The translations under genes were made by a program, and so were the position numbers. A stretch of 64,000 nt of DNA. Source: Glandiceps talaboti. Its lineage: Eukaryota; Hemichordata; Enteropneusta; Spengelidae. This document shows positions 38,538 to 50,900 of the stretch, in pieces; positions within the stretch are counted from its first letter, which is position 1; the number at the start of each line of letters is the position of its first letter. The stretch is taken from contig NC_135553.1 of the NCBI RefSeq assembly GCF_964340395.1, positions 25,326,449 through 25,390,448 of the forward strand, written 5' to 3'. The notes beneath the pieces are model-generated. The model saw only the letters and a program-made list of their open reading frames with translations, searched no databases and was not told where the DNA came from.

Positions 38538-39261
38538 CTATAAGCCATCTATTCAATTTTTGTCACATTATATCACTTATGAGTAAAGTAACACCACAGT
38601 GTCATATCTTCATTTGTATGATTTCTTACTGTTGTGTGTTGTTGACATTTGATCTTATACAAAGCTATATCCTGCAAGAAACTATGAGAAGAAACTGAAA
38701 CTCTGAAACCCTTTTCATAACACTTCCACATGTGTTATACCAAAATGAAACTGTTTGTTACAGTAACTGTTTCTTCAGCATCACAAGACTTGCCATTATA
38801 CACATCAAACATGTTGTTTCAGTCTGTATTTCCATTTTTGTATGCCCATCTTTCTCTTCAGTCTACATTTTCCACTTTTAAAAGTCCATGACTTCATTCA
38901 GGTTCTCACATTCATGTAATCTTATCAATGGACCCATTGGGATTTAATACAATCAGTTTTGGCCAACATTTTCTACAACTCTGCCAGACAACTACTTGTC
39001 TCCTCCAGATCCTAATCCTAATCTGACTTGGGTTTTGAACTAAACTGTACAACAACCATCCGTTTCACAATAACTAAATAAACATAATATAAATGTCATA
39101 TCTTTGCATCCATACAAACAAGTATAGCTATACCACAATACTTTGATGTCATTAAAGTGTTGTAGACTAACTATACAAAATATAGTTGATGGGTATAATC
39201 ACACTAACATGCTGTGGTCCATGGTTGTGTCAGTCAAAATAATTTGTAGGATTCATTGTTT

Positions 39262-41786
39262 TCAAAACCTGTACAATTTGATTGGGAAATTTTCTGTTAT
39301 CAGATGATCATCTTGAAGAACTATGACCACATTGACTTCAAACTCTGTAAGAAAACAGATAGATTCTTGAATTAGAACTGTACACATATATTGAGATGAT
39401 AACCTACGAATAAATTAAATATGGCACTGTGACTGGAATGAATGTCATGTGACCTAAAGGTGGACTTTCCATCCTGGGTACGGAACACTTTGAATTTTTT
39501 AATCCATCCATATGTAAATCTATACAACAAACTTCCCTGTCACTATGAGGAGACTTGATTGAAACTAGCATGGTCTTGACATACTGGATCACTTTGTAGG
39601 TTTTGGAACTGTCTGGTTCAATGTATCAGTGCGGTATTGCAAGAAAATGACACTGTTAACAGACAGATGCAACTTTGTCAATCTTTATACATATGGACGG
39701 ATATAACATATGATAGATTGTAAACTTCTGAACTGATCACTTTTCAAAAGACTAGAAGTTGTATCATGGTAGTTATAATTTTACTGACAGTACTTACCAA
39801 CTTTAAAATTACTGGTAGCCAATGTTGGACATGTAAAAAGTCGGGGAAATATCATGAAAACAGGAATTGTGATACCCCGACACACATCACCATCTGCTAT
39901 CTGAATATTCTGGATTTCTGTTGCTATAGGAACAAAATATGACAACGACTGCTGTAAAATACTGTTTACTATTCAAGTACATGTACATTGATAAATCTCA
40001 TGATAAGGCAGCATTTTGAAATATTTTGTATTTCTCAAGATTATGCTAGCAGTGAAAAATACATACAACTTCGTTGCATTCACAGAAATAAAACTCATGA
40101 ACATTTTTCCATTTCTGTACAAGAACTGAGACATGTAATTTTTGTAGTTTTCCTAATTTGTGGATGATGGTGGCTACAAGCTCACCTATATTTCACAACT
40201 GTGAAATTTATTACTTGAGAAATTATATGAAACTTTTTTCCCTGAACAAATATCAAGCATTGAAATAGACTTACCATCTTTAGCATAACCTTCGGCACAT
40301 CCACAAGTCTCAACACGTACTAACTGTAGTTCTATTGACTTGATAGGAGCAGCACAGTGTTCCACTATAATTTCACCAGTTAAAGGTTTTGTTACACAGC
40401 AGTTGACAGAATCCATCTTGCCTCGTACTAAAAACTTGGGTAAATTCCTCTGTTAAGAAAAATGATGGCAATATTAATGAAAACTTATAAGAGTGATTTA
40501 CTTACTGGAGAATTTTAAAGTTGACATTTCAACACTTGCTAAATATAAATATAACATGACAGAGTCGCAAGTTTGCATTTTTCTTATCAGCAAACAACTT
40601 CAACCAATCCAAGTAATACTGCCCTCTATCACATCATTTCTTGTCTCATGCAGGGCCACCAAGTTATACACAACATATTTCTTTCCCAACTTTCTAATAT
40701 TTGATAATCATATTAATTTGCAACTTCTGGTTACAAACTTTTGTCACAAATTCATATTAAAGGCGACCATCTTTAATTTCATAGTTATTCACCAACAAGA
40801 ACACTGGGTTCTTTCCATCTTGTACAAAACTAACAAAAATATCCCTGGATATTTCAAATGTATTTTTGATTTTGTTTTGGTCTGGCCAGTTGACCACAGT
40901 ACTTTGTCAGCAGTAACTACTTCTAAAGTCTAGCTAGCCATATTTTATCTGTCAATGGTTGCTTACTCTTACATTGTATAGCAAACTTACCTCTCTCACA
41001 TTCTGTAGTGAATCCGGTGTGATTGTGAATGGAACTGCTTTGAGGGCACATTTTTCTGACTGGTTTCTATATTCCACTATAAATTCACATGACTTACTCA
41101 AATCTTTACTCAGTACTGACCTCTTGACCTCAACTTTAACTGTATACTGTAAACAAAGTCAAAAATTGCGGTTACCTAAATGTCGTATGCTGGTTTAAAA
41201 TATATTGTACAAATATTTAAGGTACTCATCACTTGTATATATAATTACATGTACTACAAATTTTAATGCAAAATTAGCCCTAGAATTTTAACTAATTTTT
41301 CAAATTTTTCAATTCTTGTACACTTTAGTGGGAAAAATTGAAACATGATTCACAGTGGAAAAGAATGATGACATGCACATGAAGATGTTTTATTCAAAAT
41401 TACACTGATATCAAATTCAAATTCTCAATTGATTTGCTACATTCACTAACAAATCACAATAACTGCTGATACTATCAAATACAGCCTGTACTATGGATGA
41501 GTTTAACTTTACTGTGTGACAAAAAATTACAAATTTTGAGTACAGCAGTTGATAAAACCTTAACTATGTAAATGATTCCCAGGACAATGTGGTTTATTTT
41601 CATTTCTATATTCTGTACTACATCAACATACTTTGGGATAAATTTTAGACAAGAGATGTGCCACCCACATTCTAAATATTTATCTTACATTCTGAAACAC
41701 AAATACTGTTATGATAGCTGCAGACACTGGTGAACATTCAGGTAACGTCAACACACAGGTTATATTTTGTGGCTGTACATACACAC

Positions 41787-41863
<77 letters not shown>

Positions 41864-41886
41864 CAACTGACAAAGTCAACTTACCT

Positions 41887-41924
<38 letters not shown>

Positions 41925-41979
41925 ACACATCAACTGACAAAGTCAACTTACCTGTACACACACAGACAGACACTGACAG

Positions 41980-42067
<88 letters not shown>

Positions 42068-44785
42068 CAATTGACAAAAGTCAACTTACCTGTACATTAA
42101 CAAACACACCATGGTAAGTCTCAAATAAAGTTTTATTGCCTTTTGGTTTTAATGGTAATTCAAATGGCATCTCTGTCTTGCCTGCAGGCAATCTACCTGG
42201 TTTGGATACTTCCACTGAGTAGTGCAGTAACTGTATAGGCTAGATATAAAAAATACAAATTTTGAGTACAGCAGTTGATAAAACCTTAACTATGTAAATG
42301 ATTCCCAGGACAATGTGGTTTATTTTCATTTCTATATTCTGTACTGCATCAACATACTTTGGAATAAATTTTAGACAAGAGATGTGCCACCCACATTCTA
42401 AATATTTATCTATTGGCAAACAAAAGGACCCATGTCTATTCAGGTACAAATAGACAAGGCACACACGAATAAGGATATTTCAACCGTTGGGGGCGCTATA
42501 CATACCATTACTCAGATTACTTAGAGATTAGACCATGCCAAGTTTCTGGGCTAGATAAATCAAAAGTACATATGGACACATCTCTGTATTTATTCAAATT
42601 TGCACCAATTCCATACTCCTTATTCCCCAACTTATATGAGTTAGTTCTACCTCAAAGATTGCATGGTGAAAGATTACTAATCTTTGAAAGAACCTAAACT
42701 TTTGAAGACGTACCTTTATTGAGTTATAAAATGCTTCAAAGAGTCCAACACTTTTAGCACTGAGTTGAAGATTGACAGAGCCCTCCATTGTTAATGTGAT
42801 TCCTTGATGTTGGAAATCACTTCTACTGTGCAGTAATATAACACCTTGAACCAGTTCCTGCAAAACAAGAAACATACAATAAAATTATGGGCTGTCACAT
42901 TCCTACCATTTCGAAATAAAATATGTCTATTCAACTAGCTGCCACACAAAAATAGTAAAGATACATACAGTAATTATGAACATATTGTGTGTGTGGGGGG
43001 GGGGGGGTATGTGTGGCTGCATGGGTGTGGGTGCATGCATGCATTTGTGTTTGTATGTTGGAGCACATGTGGTTGTGGGTGTGTGTGTGTGGGGGGGGGG
43101 TATATGTGCGTGCATGCATGCATGCATGTATGTACAAGGTATACATCATCATAATATGAGAAATTATTGTCATGAAATTATCATATTACAACTTTTATGT
43201 GCCTTAAACGATATTTACAAAGAATTTTTTCTAATAAAGTTACTATACAAAATGATAACAACAAAATTGATATATTCTGTATTTTTTACTGATAATTAGA
43301 ACTTCTGAGTTTATTTGATTAGTCGATGTAATATACTAGTAACCCTGTATAAATATATAACAACCATTTTTTCCAGGTAGAACTATAGAGACTAGTTAAT
43401 TCCTGGCTGCTATAATTGTAACTGGGGTATGCAGATCCAGGAATGATAAACACTGAGCTCAAGATAATAATAATGCTACAATTATTGTAAAGGTTACACC
43501 GAAAAATAAAAACACATCAAATAAAGAAGTAACAATACTATTGGTGTTATTAATATATCATTCATAATTCCTTGTACCCATCAGGTAAATCATACCGTTA
43601 AGTGCTGGAGGGGAGGTAGTCTATCAGCTAGCCCTCGGATGTTCTTCCGATAAAATACGACACACAGCCGAACAACGGTATCGAGGATGGAACATCCGAG
43701 GTCTAGCGAATGTCATCAGGATATAAATAACTGCCAATCAGAGAACCGTATAAGTGACAAGCACAAACAGAGGACAATAGCTAAATTTTCATGCATATTC
43801 ATCTTAAGGAGGGGCTTGTAAAAATAACCACCAATGCGTTAACTAAAATGTGTGAATGACAACGTCTATCTACACACTCATCAAACAAAATTACCATAAA
43901 CTGATAAGACATAGTAATGACATAAATGTGTTTGTCAACACCTGCATGCAGAGATTGAATATATTAAAGTATATATATGCATATATGGCCCAACCCACCG
44001 CTTATCGTAATCTCAATGGAATGTCCGGTCTGAAAATGACATTCGCTAGACTGTTCGGGCAAGCCCTCACATGCGAACTTCGTTATAGCATCGAAAGAAA
44101 CCCCGAACGTCTAGCAGCAAGACTAGAGGGGAGGGTGGTAGCACGGGAGGACGGGACAGGAGGGAATCAAGTCTATTGTATCACGTACTGTGATGTTGGT
44201 TGACAAGTTTAGAATTCAGCTGATATGATACCATCTATAACCATAGATGATGTGCACTCAGATCAATGTTGCCACATTGATTTGGTGGTCTGAGATGTTC
44301 ATATAAATTATATTCATAATTGTTCCACACCAGTATAAACTTGTATGTGAACTTGTACATTATGAAATCCCATGTGATGTATCTGGGGATGCTCACATTG
44401 GCTCGATCATAGATCCAAAATCTATGGTTCGATAGACCCCAGGTTAGTCCTGCTTGCAGATGGTGTACGGAACGCGATAAGGGAAGGAGAGAGAATCGAC
44501 TACCCGGGCCACCAGGCTAGTTTATTAAATGCTGCAGGCCTGTACACTGTGCAACGCCTTCATGCCAGTTTATTATGCTGTAGCCTGTACACTGTGCAAC
44601 GCCTCCATGCCAAGAATAAAAGTTACAAATAAACACAATATTTCACAAAAGCAGTGGGATGTATAAAAGGTTGGCATTGATTGCCATCCATAACAACTAC
44701 TACAATGTAAATAGAATTTGTTACATACCCCTTCATGATATATTTTATTCACTTTCTTCAGTTTGATATCGAGCACAGTCGCCAT
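39262..44785 (-). CDS. VPS26C: VPS26C (DSCR3), retriever complex arrestin-fold subunit, complete
   Basis: VPS26C pairs with VPS35L and VPS29 in the retriever complex, which with the CCC complex and WASH recycles integrins and other cargo from endosomes. Exons in transcript order (minus strand): 44785-44729, 42857-42714, 42239-42090, 41146-40991, 40449-40275, 39923-39798, 39344-39262. They total 891 nt, 296 aa plus TGA, close to the 297 aa of human VPS26C. All introns are GT-AG and phases close. Landmarks: MATVLDIKLKKVNKIYHEG; LTMEGSVNLQLSAKSVG; FETYHGVFVNVQYTVK; CEFIVEYRNQSEKCA; LQLVRVETCGCAEGYAKD; FMIFPRLFTCPTLATSNFKV; and LITENFPIKLYRF at the C-terminus. The start at 44785 has a good context (A at -3, G at +4). 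An in-frame ATG 12 codons upstream (44821) is not conserved and may be untranscribed. It is transcribed away from F8A and towards the myosin gene. Confidence 0.95.
41528..41685. repeat. 158-bp direct repeat, copy 1 (VPS26C intron 3)
   Basis: Identical to 42254-42411 except for two substitutions and no indels over 158 bases. The two copies bracket VPS26C exon 42239-42090. Confidence 0.95.
41786..42095. repeat. (AC)n arrays with repeated VPS26C exon-3 donor
   Basis: Three (AC)n tracts alternate with copies of CATCAACTGACAAAGTCAAC plus TTACCTGTAC at about 41862, 41928 and 42065. The last is the true 3' end of exon 42239-42090; the other two are copies carrying the same CAG/GTAAGTTGA donor on the minus strand. 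Confidence 0.85.
42254..42411. repeat. 158-bp direct repeat, copy 2 (VPS26C intron 2)
   Basis: Second copy of the repeat at 41528-41685, in the same orientation, beginning 15 bases before the acceptor end of exon 42239. Confidence 0.95.
42984..43100. repeat. G-run and GT-rich tract in VPS26C intron 1
   Basis: A run of 13 G at about 42995-43007 and a run of 10 G at 43091-43100, with (GT)n and (GCAT)n around them. The plus strand could form G-quadruplexes. Confidence 0.85.
43633..44051. mobile_element. Putative foldback element in VPS26C intron 1
   Basis: CCTCGGATGTTC (43633-43644) and GAACATCCGAGG (43690-43701) form an exact 12-bp hairpin. GTCTAGCGAATGTCAT (43701-43716) is the exact reverse complement of ATGACATTCGCTAGAC (44036-44051). 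The segment is unusually CpG-rich for this intron. No open frame of known family. Confidence 0.45.
44539..44612. repeat. 45-bp direct repeat, 2 copies
   Basis: CCTGTACACTGTGCAACGCC followed by T/C CATGCCA occurs at 44539 and 44584. Confidence 0.9.
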
Positions 44786-44958
44786 TTTTCTTCCGGGTTT
44801 GGAGACAATGTCACATGACAAGCACGTGATATCACAAACAGGCCAGTCAGAAAGCTTGTTACATCTCAGTCAATCACTTCCGGAAGCAGAAGGTCTCGGA
44901 TCGGCGTCAAAGAATTCAGAGACGTATTTCAGTGCAGTGTGTCAGTCAATTTAGTACC
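44786..44958. promoter_or_regulatory. Bidirectional promoter between VPS26C and F8A
   Basis: Only 173 bases separate the two divergent start codons, so promoter and 5'UTRs of both genes must lie in or near this interval. Visible elements: ETS-type CTTCCGG at 44790-44796; palindromic ACTTCCGGAAG at 44876-44886; E-boxes CACATG at 44812-44817 and CACGTG at 44823-44828; and a GCCAT (YY1-like) core at the VPS26C start. No TATA box is evident. Local CpG density is higher than in the flanking introns. Confidence 0.75.
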
Positions 44959-47900
44959 ATGGAGAGAGACGTGGATTTCCTCGGCAAGTACAGGGCTGTT
45001 TCTAGTAAACTAAAAAAGTAAGTGAACATTTTTTGCCTAAATGATGACAATATAACCAGTGATTTCGTCTGTGATGACCAGTGTTGCAAAATGTGGAGAT
45101 TATTTTTTTTGTAAATATTGAGGTGTACTAAGTTACATGTACTAGATGTAGCTTCAACTGTCACAATTTCCTGTATGTTTTACTCCACCTGGAGTGTTAT
45201 GCAGTATTTATCCAGATAAGACCTCATTTACATTTGTAAAACTTTTGTTATTTCACTTCACAGAAGTATTTGAAATCATTTACATTCTAAAACCATAATT
45301 TATTCTGCAATCCACTCCATTTGATTTTGAATAATTTTACTTCTTACAGTGATTTGTTGTCAAGAAACTTTGTATGACTGAAGATTCATGTAATATGAAG
45401 AATATGATAAAATTGTGTCATCCTATTGTAGTGCATGAACTATATTGTGTGTGTGTATATACATTATATTTATACATAATTCAAATAGCTTCCTTACTTT
45501 TAGTGTTTGTTAGAAACATGGAATACTAATGGTGATAAACCAGGCACCCCCTCCTTTTTTTTTTGGGGGGGGGGGTGGTGGTGGGGGTGCTTTTAATGTA
45601 GATTGGAAATCAAGCATAACTCATTCATTTCATAAACTGCACAACTAGAATATATGGATTCCAGGTATGCCACAGTGATAGACTCATCTAGTGACTCATG
45701 ATAACTTTTGTATTTAGTGTATCTTGAAGTTCCATAGATGTTTAACATCATTCTCAGTAACCTTGAGCTACATCTGCTGAAGTTCTTATCCCAATGAATT
45801 ACTCTCAGCATGAGAATGCATCAATATTTACAATTGTAACAATATGTTCAAATCCTTTTGTATTGTAGGAGATTCCTTCGTAAACCAAATGTTGCAGAAG
45901 CAAGTGAACAATTCGGTAAGTTGTGTAATCTGACTTATTACATTGACACTTCATCAACATTCTTTGGTTGAACTAACATTAAAAACAAAATTTCATCATG
46001 ACAAAGTGGGTTGTCAATGGCCGAGCGGTTAGCTTGTACACCTCTTACTTCTGCAGTCTGGGTTTGAACCCGCCAGTTATAGGCTGGGTTTGATTAAAAA
46101 TTTAACCAGGTCTGAGTTTGACCCCAGCCACACAACACAGCTTTTCCCTGGGTACTCCGGTTTCCCCCTGCTTCTTCAACACTAGGGCACTAGGGTGGTG
46201 CTCTTGTGACGACCATTCAGCAAATTTCCGAATTTATTTGGACGAATAAAGTTTATTAAATCAAACAATACACTGTCATTTCCTTGCACTTATATCTCAA
46301 AGTTAGATTTACTTTGCCTTCAATAGTGAGTACCATTGACGGTAGATACGATGAATTACATGATTCAATCTGACTTGTTTTTTCATCTCTGTCTGGTGAA
46401 CATCCACAATAAAACTTAAACACTCCCCACACCTGTAGATATTACCACTGACAACTTATATTACATGTACCTCATTTATAGTCAACTCAAACCTTGCCTT
46501 GTAACAAGACCTTGGATCTCTGCTTGGAAGGTTAACGAACAAAGGCCGAGGATGACAGTGCCTGTGGTGTACACCTTAGATGCAATATGACCTTTGGTCC
46601 CCAAATAACAAAAGAAAGCCTGATGGTCTAGTTGCTAGACTAAGTCAAACCTATTTAGATGACCAAACTAGTAGAATTACAAATGTGTTTCATTTCTTAG
46701 TACAAAAGATGCTATCTTGGATGTCAAATGTATAGGTGTGTGTTTTCACTGTCTATTCTGTTGGAGTTCACACAGTGGCAGTGGAGAGACAATAGTCAGA
46801 GTAGAATCCAGTCATACTTTATTCGCACACAAGCTACATTTTTGTACCTTGATGAAAACTTTGCAATGATGACGATAACAACATTGTAACATAATCAGAC
46901 CCCGTAAGCTTGTAAATGTACTATCTCAACAGGCATTAACCAAATAATCAACTTGAAGTGGGTGTTGACTGTATTCAATTACACAGACTCTCTGGTTATT
47001 ATTTGACATGGTGTTGATACTTTTTTCATCACAGGTACATTATCAAGGACTTTAGAAAATCAAGAAAGTGCTCAATATGCTGGTCTTTGCTGTTTAGCCC
47101 AAGCAAGGTTTGATGAAACTTGTATACTATTACTTATTTCATTTAGAATTAATATATTGTACAAATTTAGCCCAGTTTGCAATGATGTACATGTGCATGT
47201 GTGTTTGAGTGAAAGAAACGTGATATAAGAAAAAAGAAACTGATATTCAGTCTGGAAACTATCTTACAATGAATATGTATGTTATGGATAGTCAGAACTA
47301 CTCAGAGTGTTGTATGAGAAACAGATAGATTGATTAGTTGTTGAAGAAAGGAATGCAAACCTGTGCAATGCTGGCATAAGACATAAGATCCAAGATACAG
47401 GATAAGTTTTTTACACAATTTTACAAATTAAAGATTCATCATTGTGGACAGTCGCTTGATTGCTTTCTGTGTAGAGAACAGGATGGGTCCCTTCATTTCC
47501 TTAATTGCTTCCCTTGCACCAAACCAGGGAATGTCTTTCAGTCTACACTCATCACTTTTTGTTTTAACTTTTAATCCTCCCCTCTCTAGGGGATGGGGTG
47601 GGGTGTGGGGGTATTTGTTTGTACACAAAAACCACAAGTTGGGCAAAACATGATTAAACTGAAAAATTATATTCTTTTCCCTTTTTTTGTGGCTGTAATT
47701 TTCAGATGTGAACAGACACTAGCTAATTATCCTGGGGAGGCACATGCCTTGACAGAAGCAGCAAGACTGTTTGTACAAGCATCAGAAGCAGATAGATCAT
47801 TGGATTGTCCTCACTTTGATGAACACCTGACTGCTGCCATCAATTGTTACAATCATACTATCCGAGTAAGTATAACAACTTCCAACTCAAGATACTGTTT

Positions 47901-50900
47901 TAGAACTTCAATCCCAGGTTCTCACAGTAGAGTTATTTTAACAGTGGAACCATTAGATGGGAGTACTTAGGACCATTCTGTTGTTCAGGACCAACATTTT
48001 CAATAGATTTGCCCGACAACTGACATGACAATGAAAAGTTGACTTTTGGCAAATTTCAAGTATTCAATCCTAATTTCAAGTTGTGTGTGTTCATGTCTAT
48101 GTAAATTTATAATAGATTTCCATGTCTTGTCATTGTGGTGAGACACTGCAGTTAAATGAAATGCATTCAGGTTAATTTTTATGTACTTACTGCTGTTGGT
48201 GTATCTTTCCTTCTTTATTTTTGCATACCAATACAGATTCTTACAGAACAGAAGCAGCCAGCATTAGCAGCCATGCTAAGTTTACAGTTAGGAAATTATC
48301 TAAGGGTAAGATATATGTAATCATTGCATATCAGCCATGCTAAGTTTACAATTAGGAAATTATCTACGGGTAAGATATGTGTAATCATTGCATATCAGCC
48401 ATGCTAAGTTTACAATTAGGAAATTATCTAAGGGTAAGATATATGTAATAATTGCATATCAGCCATGCTAAGTTTACAATTAGGAAATTATCTAAGGGTA
48501 AGATATATGTAATAATTGCATATCAGCCATGCTAAGTTTACAATTAGGAAATTATCTAAGGGTAAGATATATGTAATCATTGCATATCAGCCGTGCTAAG
48601 TTTACAATTAGGAAATTATCTAAGGGTAAGATATATGTAATCATTGCATATCATGAATTCAGCAGATATCTGAGGGTTTCTGACTGAGGGTTGCAGAAAC
48701 CTACAGGTAAACCTCAAATTTAAATTGAACTTTGACCCCAATTCACCTGAACCAATGCTGTTGTGGATTGTAATTTACTTTCAAAGTGGCATTTTAAAAA
48801 AATTTTAATTGAAATCAGTGCTTGTCATGTGTCAGCAGTTTTATAGCATCAGGGGACCAGGTATATATTTCAATTATTGAAGGGAGAATTAGGTATAGTG
48901 AAAACTTGCAAATATTTCCATAGTTTGTACCATAACTGTTGTTGGGAATCCTGGTAAAATGTATGGGGAACCCAGGTAGATTTTACATGCTTATCTCCCA
49001 TAACAAAACACTGAATTAGTAGACATTTCCTAAATATGTAGGAACTTCATTTGTACTTCATTTTATTTTTACTATATTTTATGGCTTTCAGTTTGAAAAT
49101 AATCTCAACTGATGAGGTCTTGTAAGATAGTATCACTTGTTTCCAAATCTTGTAATGTTACACATAGTTGTATCCACTAAACAAACAAAAATGCATATCT
49201 GGATGAAGGAAAATATTTTGGTATAATGTGATCTAATGTTCAGTCATGTCATGTCCAATAATCCAGCATATACTAGTAATTACTAGACACTCTGTGACTC
49301 TCAGTATCAATGCCTTCAATCTGTTATAGGAAATAGGCAAGGCAGGAGAAGCTATAGGTCATTACCAAAGAGCAGCTGAACTACAGTTCCAGGTATGGAA
49401 TAACTTTTTTTATATATCGTGAAATCATTGGTCACCTTTAGTTGTTAGCAAATGTATGACATGCTGTAATGCAATTTTAGTATAGTTGTGGAAAGGGGGG
49501 ATTCTTGTTACAATAGTTTACTTTATTTTCACTGTCAGACATGAATGTTGAGAGTAAATTGTAAGGGATCAGGTAGACAAAAACACAGATAGATTTCTCC
49601 ATAGTATGATCCATACATAGATCATTATACTTTTCACGGGAGGTAGAAAAAAATGAAATGTTCAGTTTGTTCTTCTACTCCATGAAGTTAGCTTTCTTCC
49701 CTGTAGTCATAAAATGACATTTTGATTGTTTTCTAGAATCCATTGGATTGTCTAACATCACTTGGCTGTGTGTCGTCCTGTAAAATAGAAACACGTAAGT
49801 CAGTGAAAACTACAGTTGTACTAATATTGTGGAGTAAATTTTTTCTGTTTTATTTTTTCATTATCATATAATGAAGTTTGCTGATGTTACAATGTTAGTT
49901 ATGACAATATCTAAATATCTAATATCTGTTCAATACCTGAAAGATTTGTAAAATTTGTAATCACATGTCATTGTGAATTCCATGTAGTCGGTCATTAGTA
50001 GCAGTTTATAATGATAGATGATAAATTAGATGTTATTCCATAATATTTGTCTTCATTCAGCCAAGGAAAATATGAGTGACCTAAGGGGCCTTTGTCACTA
50101 CAAGTCACTAGACGGGTAGTGACAACCCCTTAGGTCATGAGTATTTTCCAGTTGAATGAAGACAAATATTGGAGAATAACATAATTATACCAGTGCCAGT
50201 AATATCAAAGAAAAATCAGGGAAAGTGATGGCAATTTTGAACGTTTTGACTCTATTTTTCGAACACAGCAAAAAAAGTGACGTAAACATGTGTTGTTGTG
50301 ACATAGACATGCATTGCCAGAACAACCAGAGTGTATATTCTATATTTTATGCATGGTATAATTCTTGTTACTCAACCTTATGATTCTTATTTCTTATGAT
50401 TAACATTTTGCCAGTTCAGGTCGACAAGAGTTTTGTCAAACTGTGTGTTTGCTGTCTTTACCGCTAAGCATAGCTGTCTATGTATTGGATCACTTTGTTA
50501 AATTTACAGAGTTCTAACCGTGTTACAGTTATAGTACTTTTACATCTATCTTCATCTATATTATACCAGCTAATCTCCTTACAGATATCACACTATATGT
50601 ACTTGGAAGAGAAGGGTAACTTTTAATTATACTTTGATATTTGATGTTACATTATTGTAGGTGATTATGAAGGAGCATTAACAGTGTTGACAGAGATGGA
50701 ATATTTGGCCAAAGAGAGGGGTATCTGTCCTCACAGTGAACGTTTGATGGGTGCATTCTCTGACATCATAGCTAATTGTGAAACCACTAGAGTTCTGTTA
50801 CTAATGTTACTACAGGTAGGAAACTCATATAATTATGTCATTTGATCAAGCTAATAAGATAACTTTTCTTTTTGAAAAAATATTACCATAGTATTAAACC

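Larger units (their letters stand above)
34852..39261. other. Convergent intergenic region and 3'UTRs
   Basis: 4.4 kb between the ends of the myosin (plus) and VPS26C (minus) genes. It holds the 3'UTRs, candidate poly(A) signals on both strands and two tandem-repeat areas. No other gene was recognised. Confidence 0.7.

Noticed and set aside
41711-42100. 129-codon Thr/His-rich open frame
   Set aside because: Translation of (AC)n arrays within VPS26C intron 3.
42927-43299. His/Thr/Pro-rich and Cys/Gly-rich open frames
   Set aside because: Products of G-runs, GT and GCAT repeats in VPS26C intron 1.
44786-44821. VPS26C start at the upstream in-frame ATG (44821)
   Set aside because: The 12 extra residues are not part of the family, and the ATG at 44785 has the better context and aligns with the known N-terminus.
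46018-46090. A tRNA gene
   Set aside because: A and B boxes are present but the acceptor and anticodon stems do not pair, and a SINE body and tail follow directly.
48306-48651. Tandem repeat units as extra coding exons of F8A
   Set aside because: No unit contains an acceptor, and each reads into TAA just after the donor; they are decoy donors, not cassette exons.
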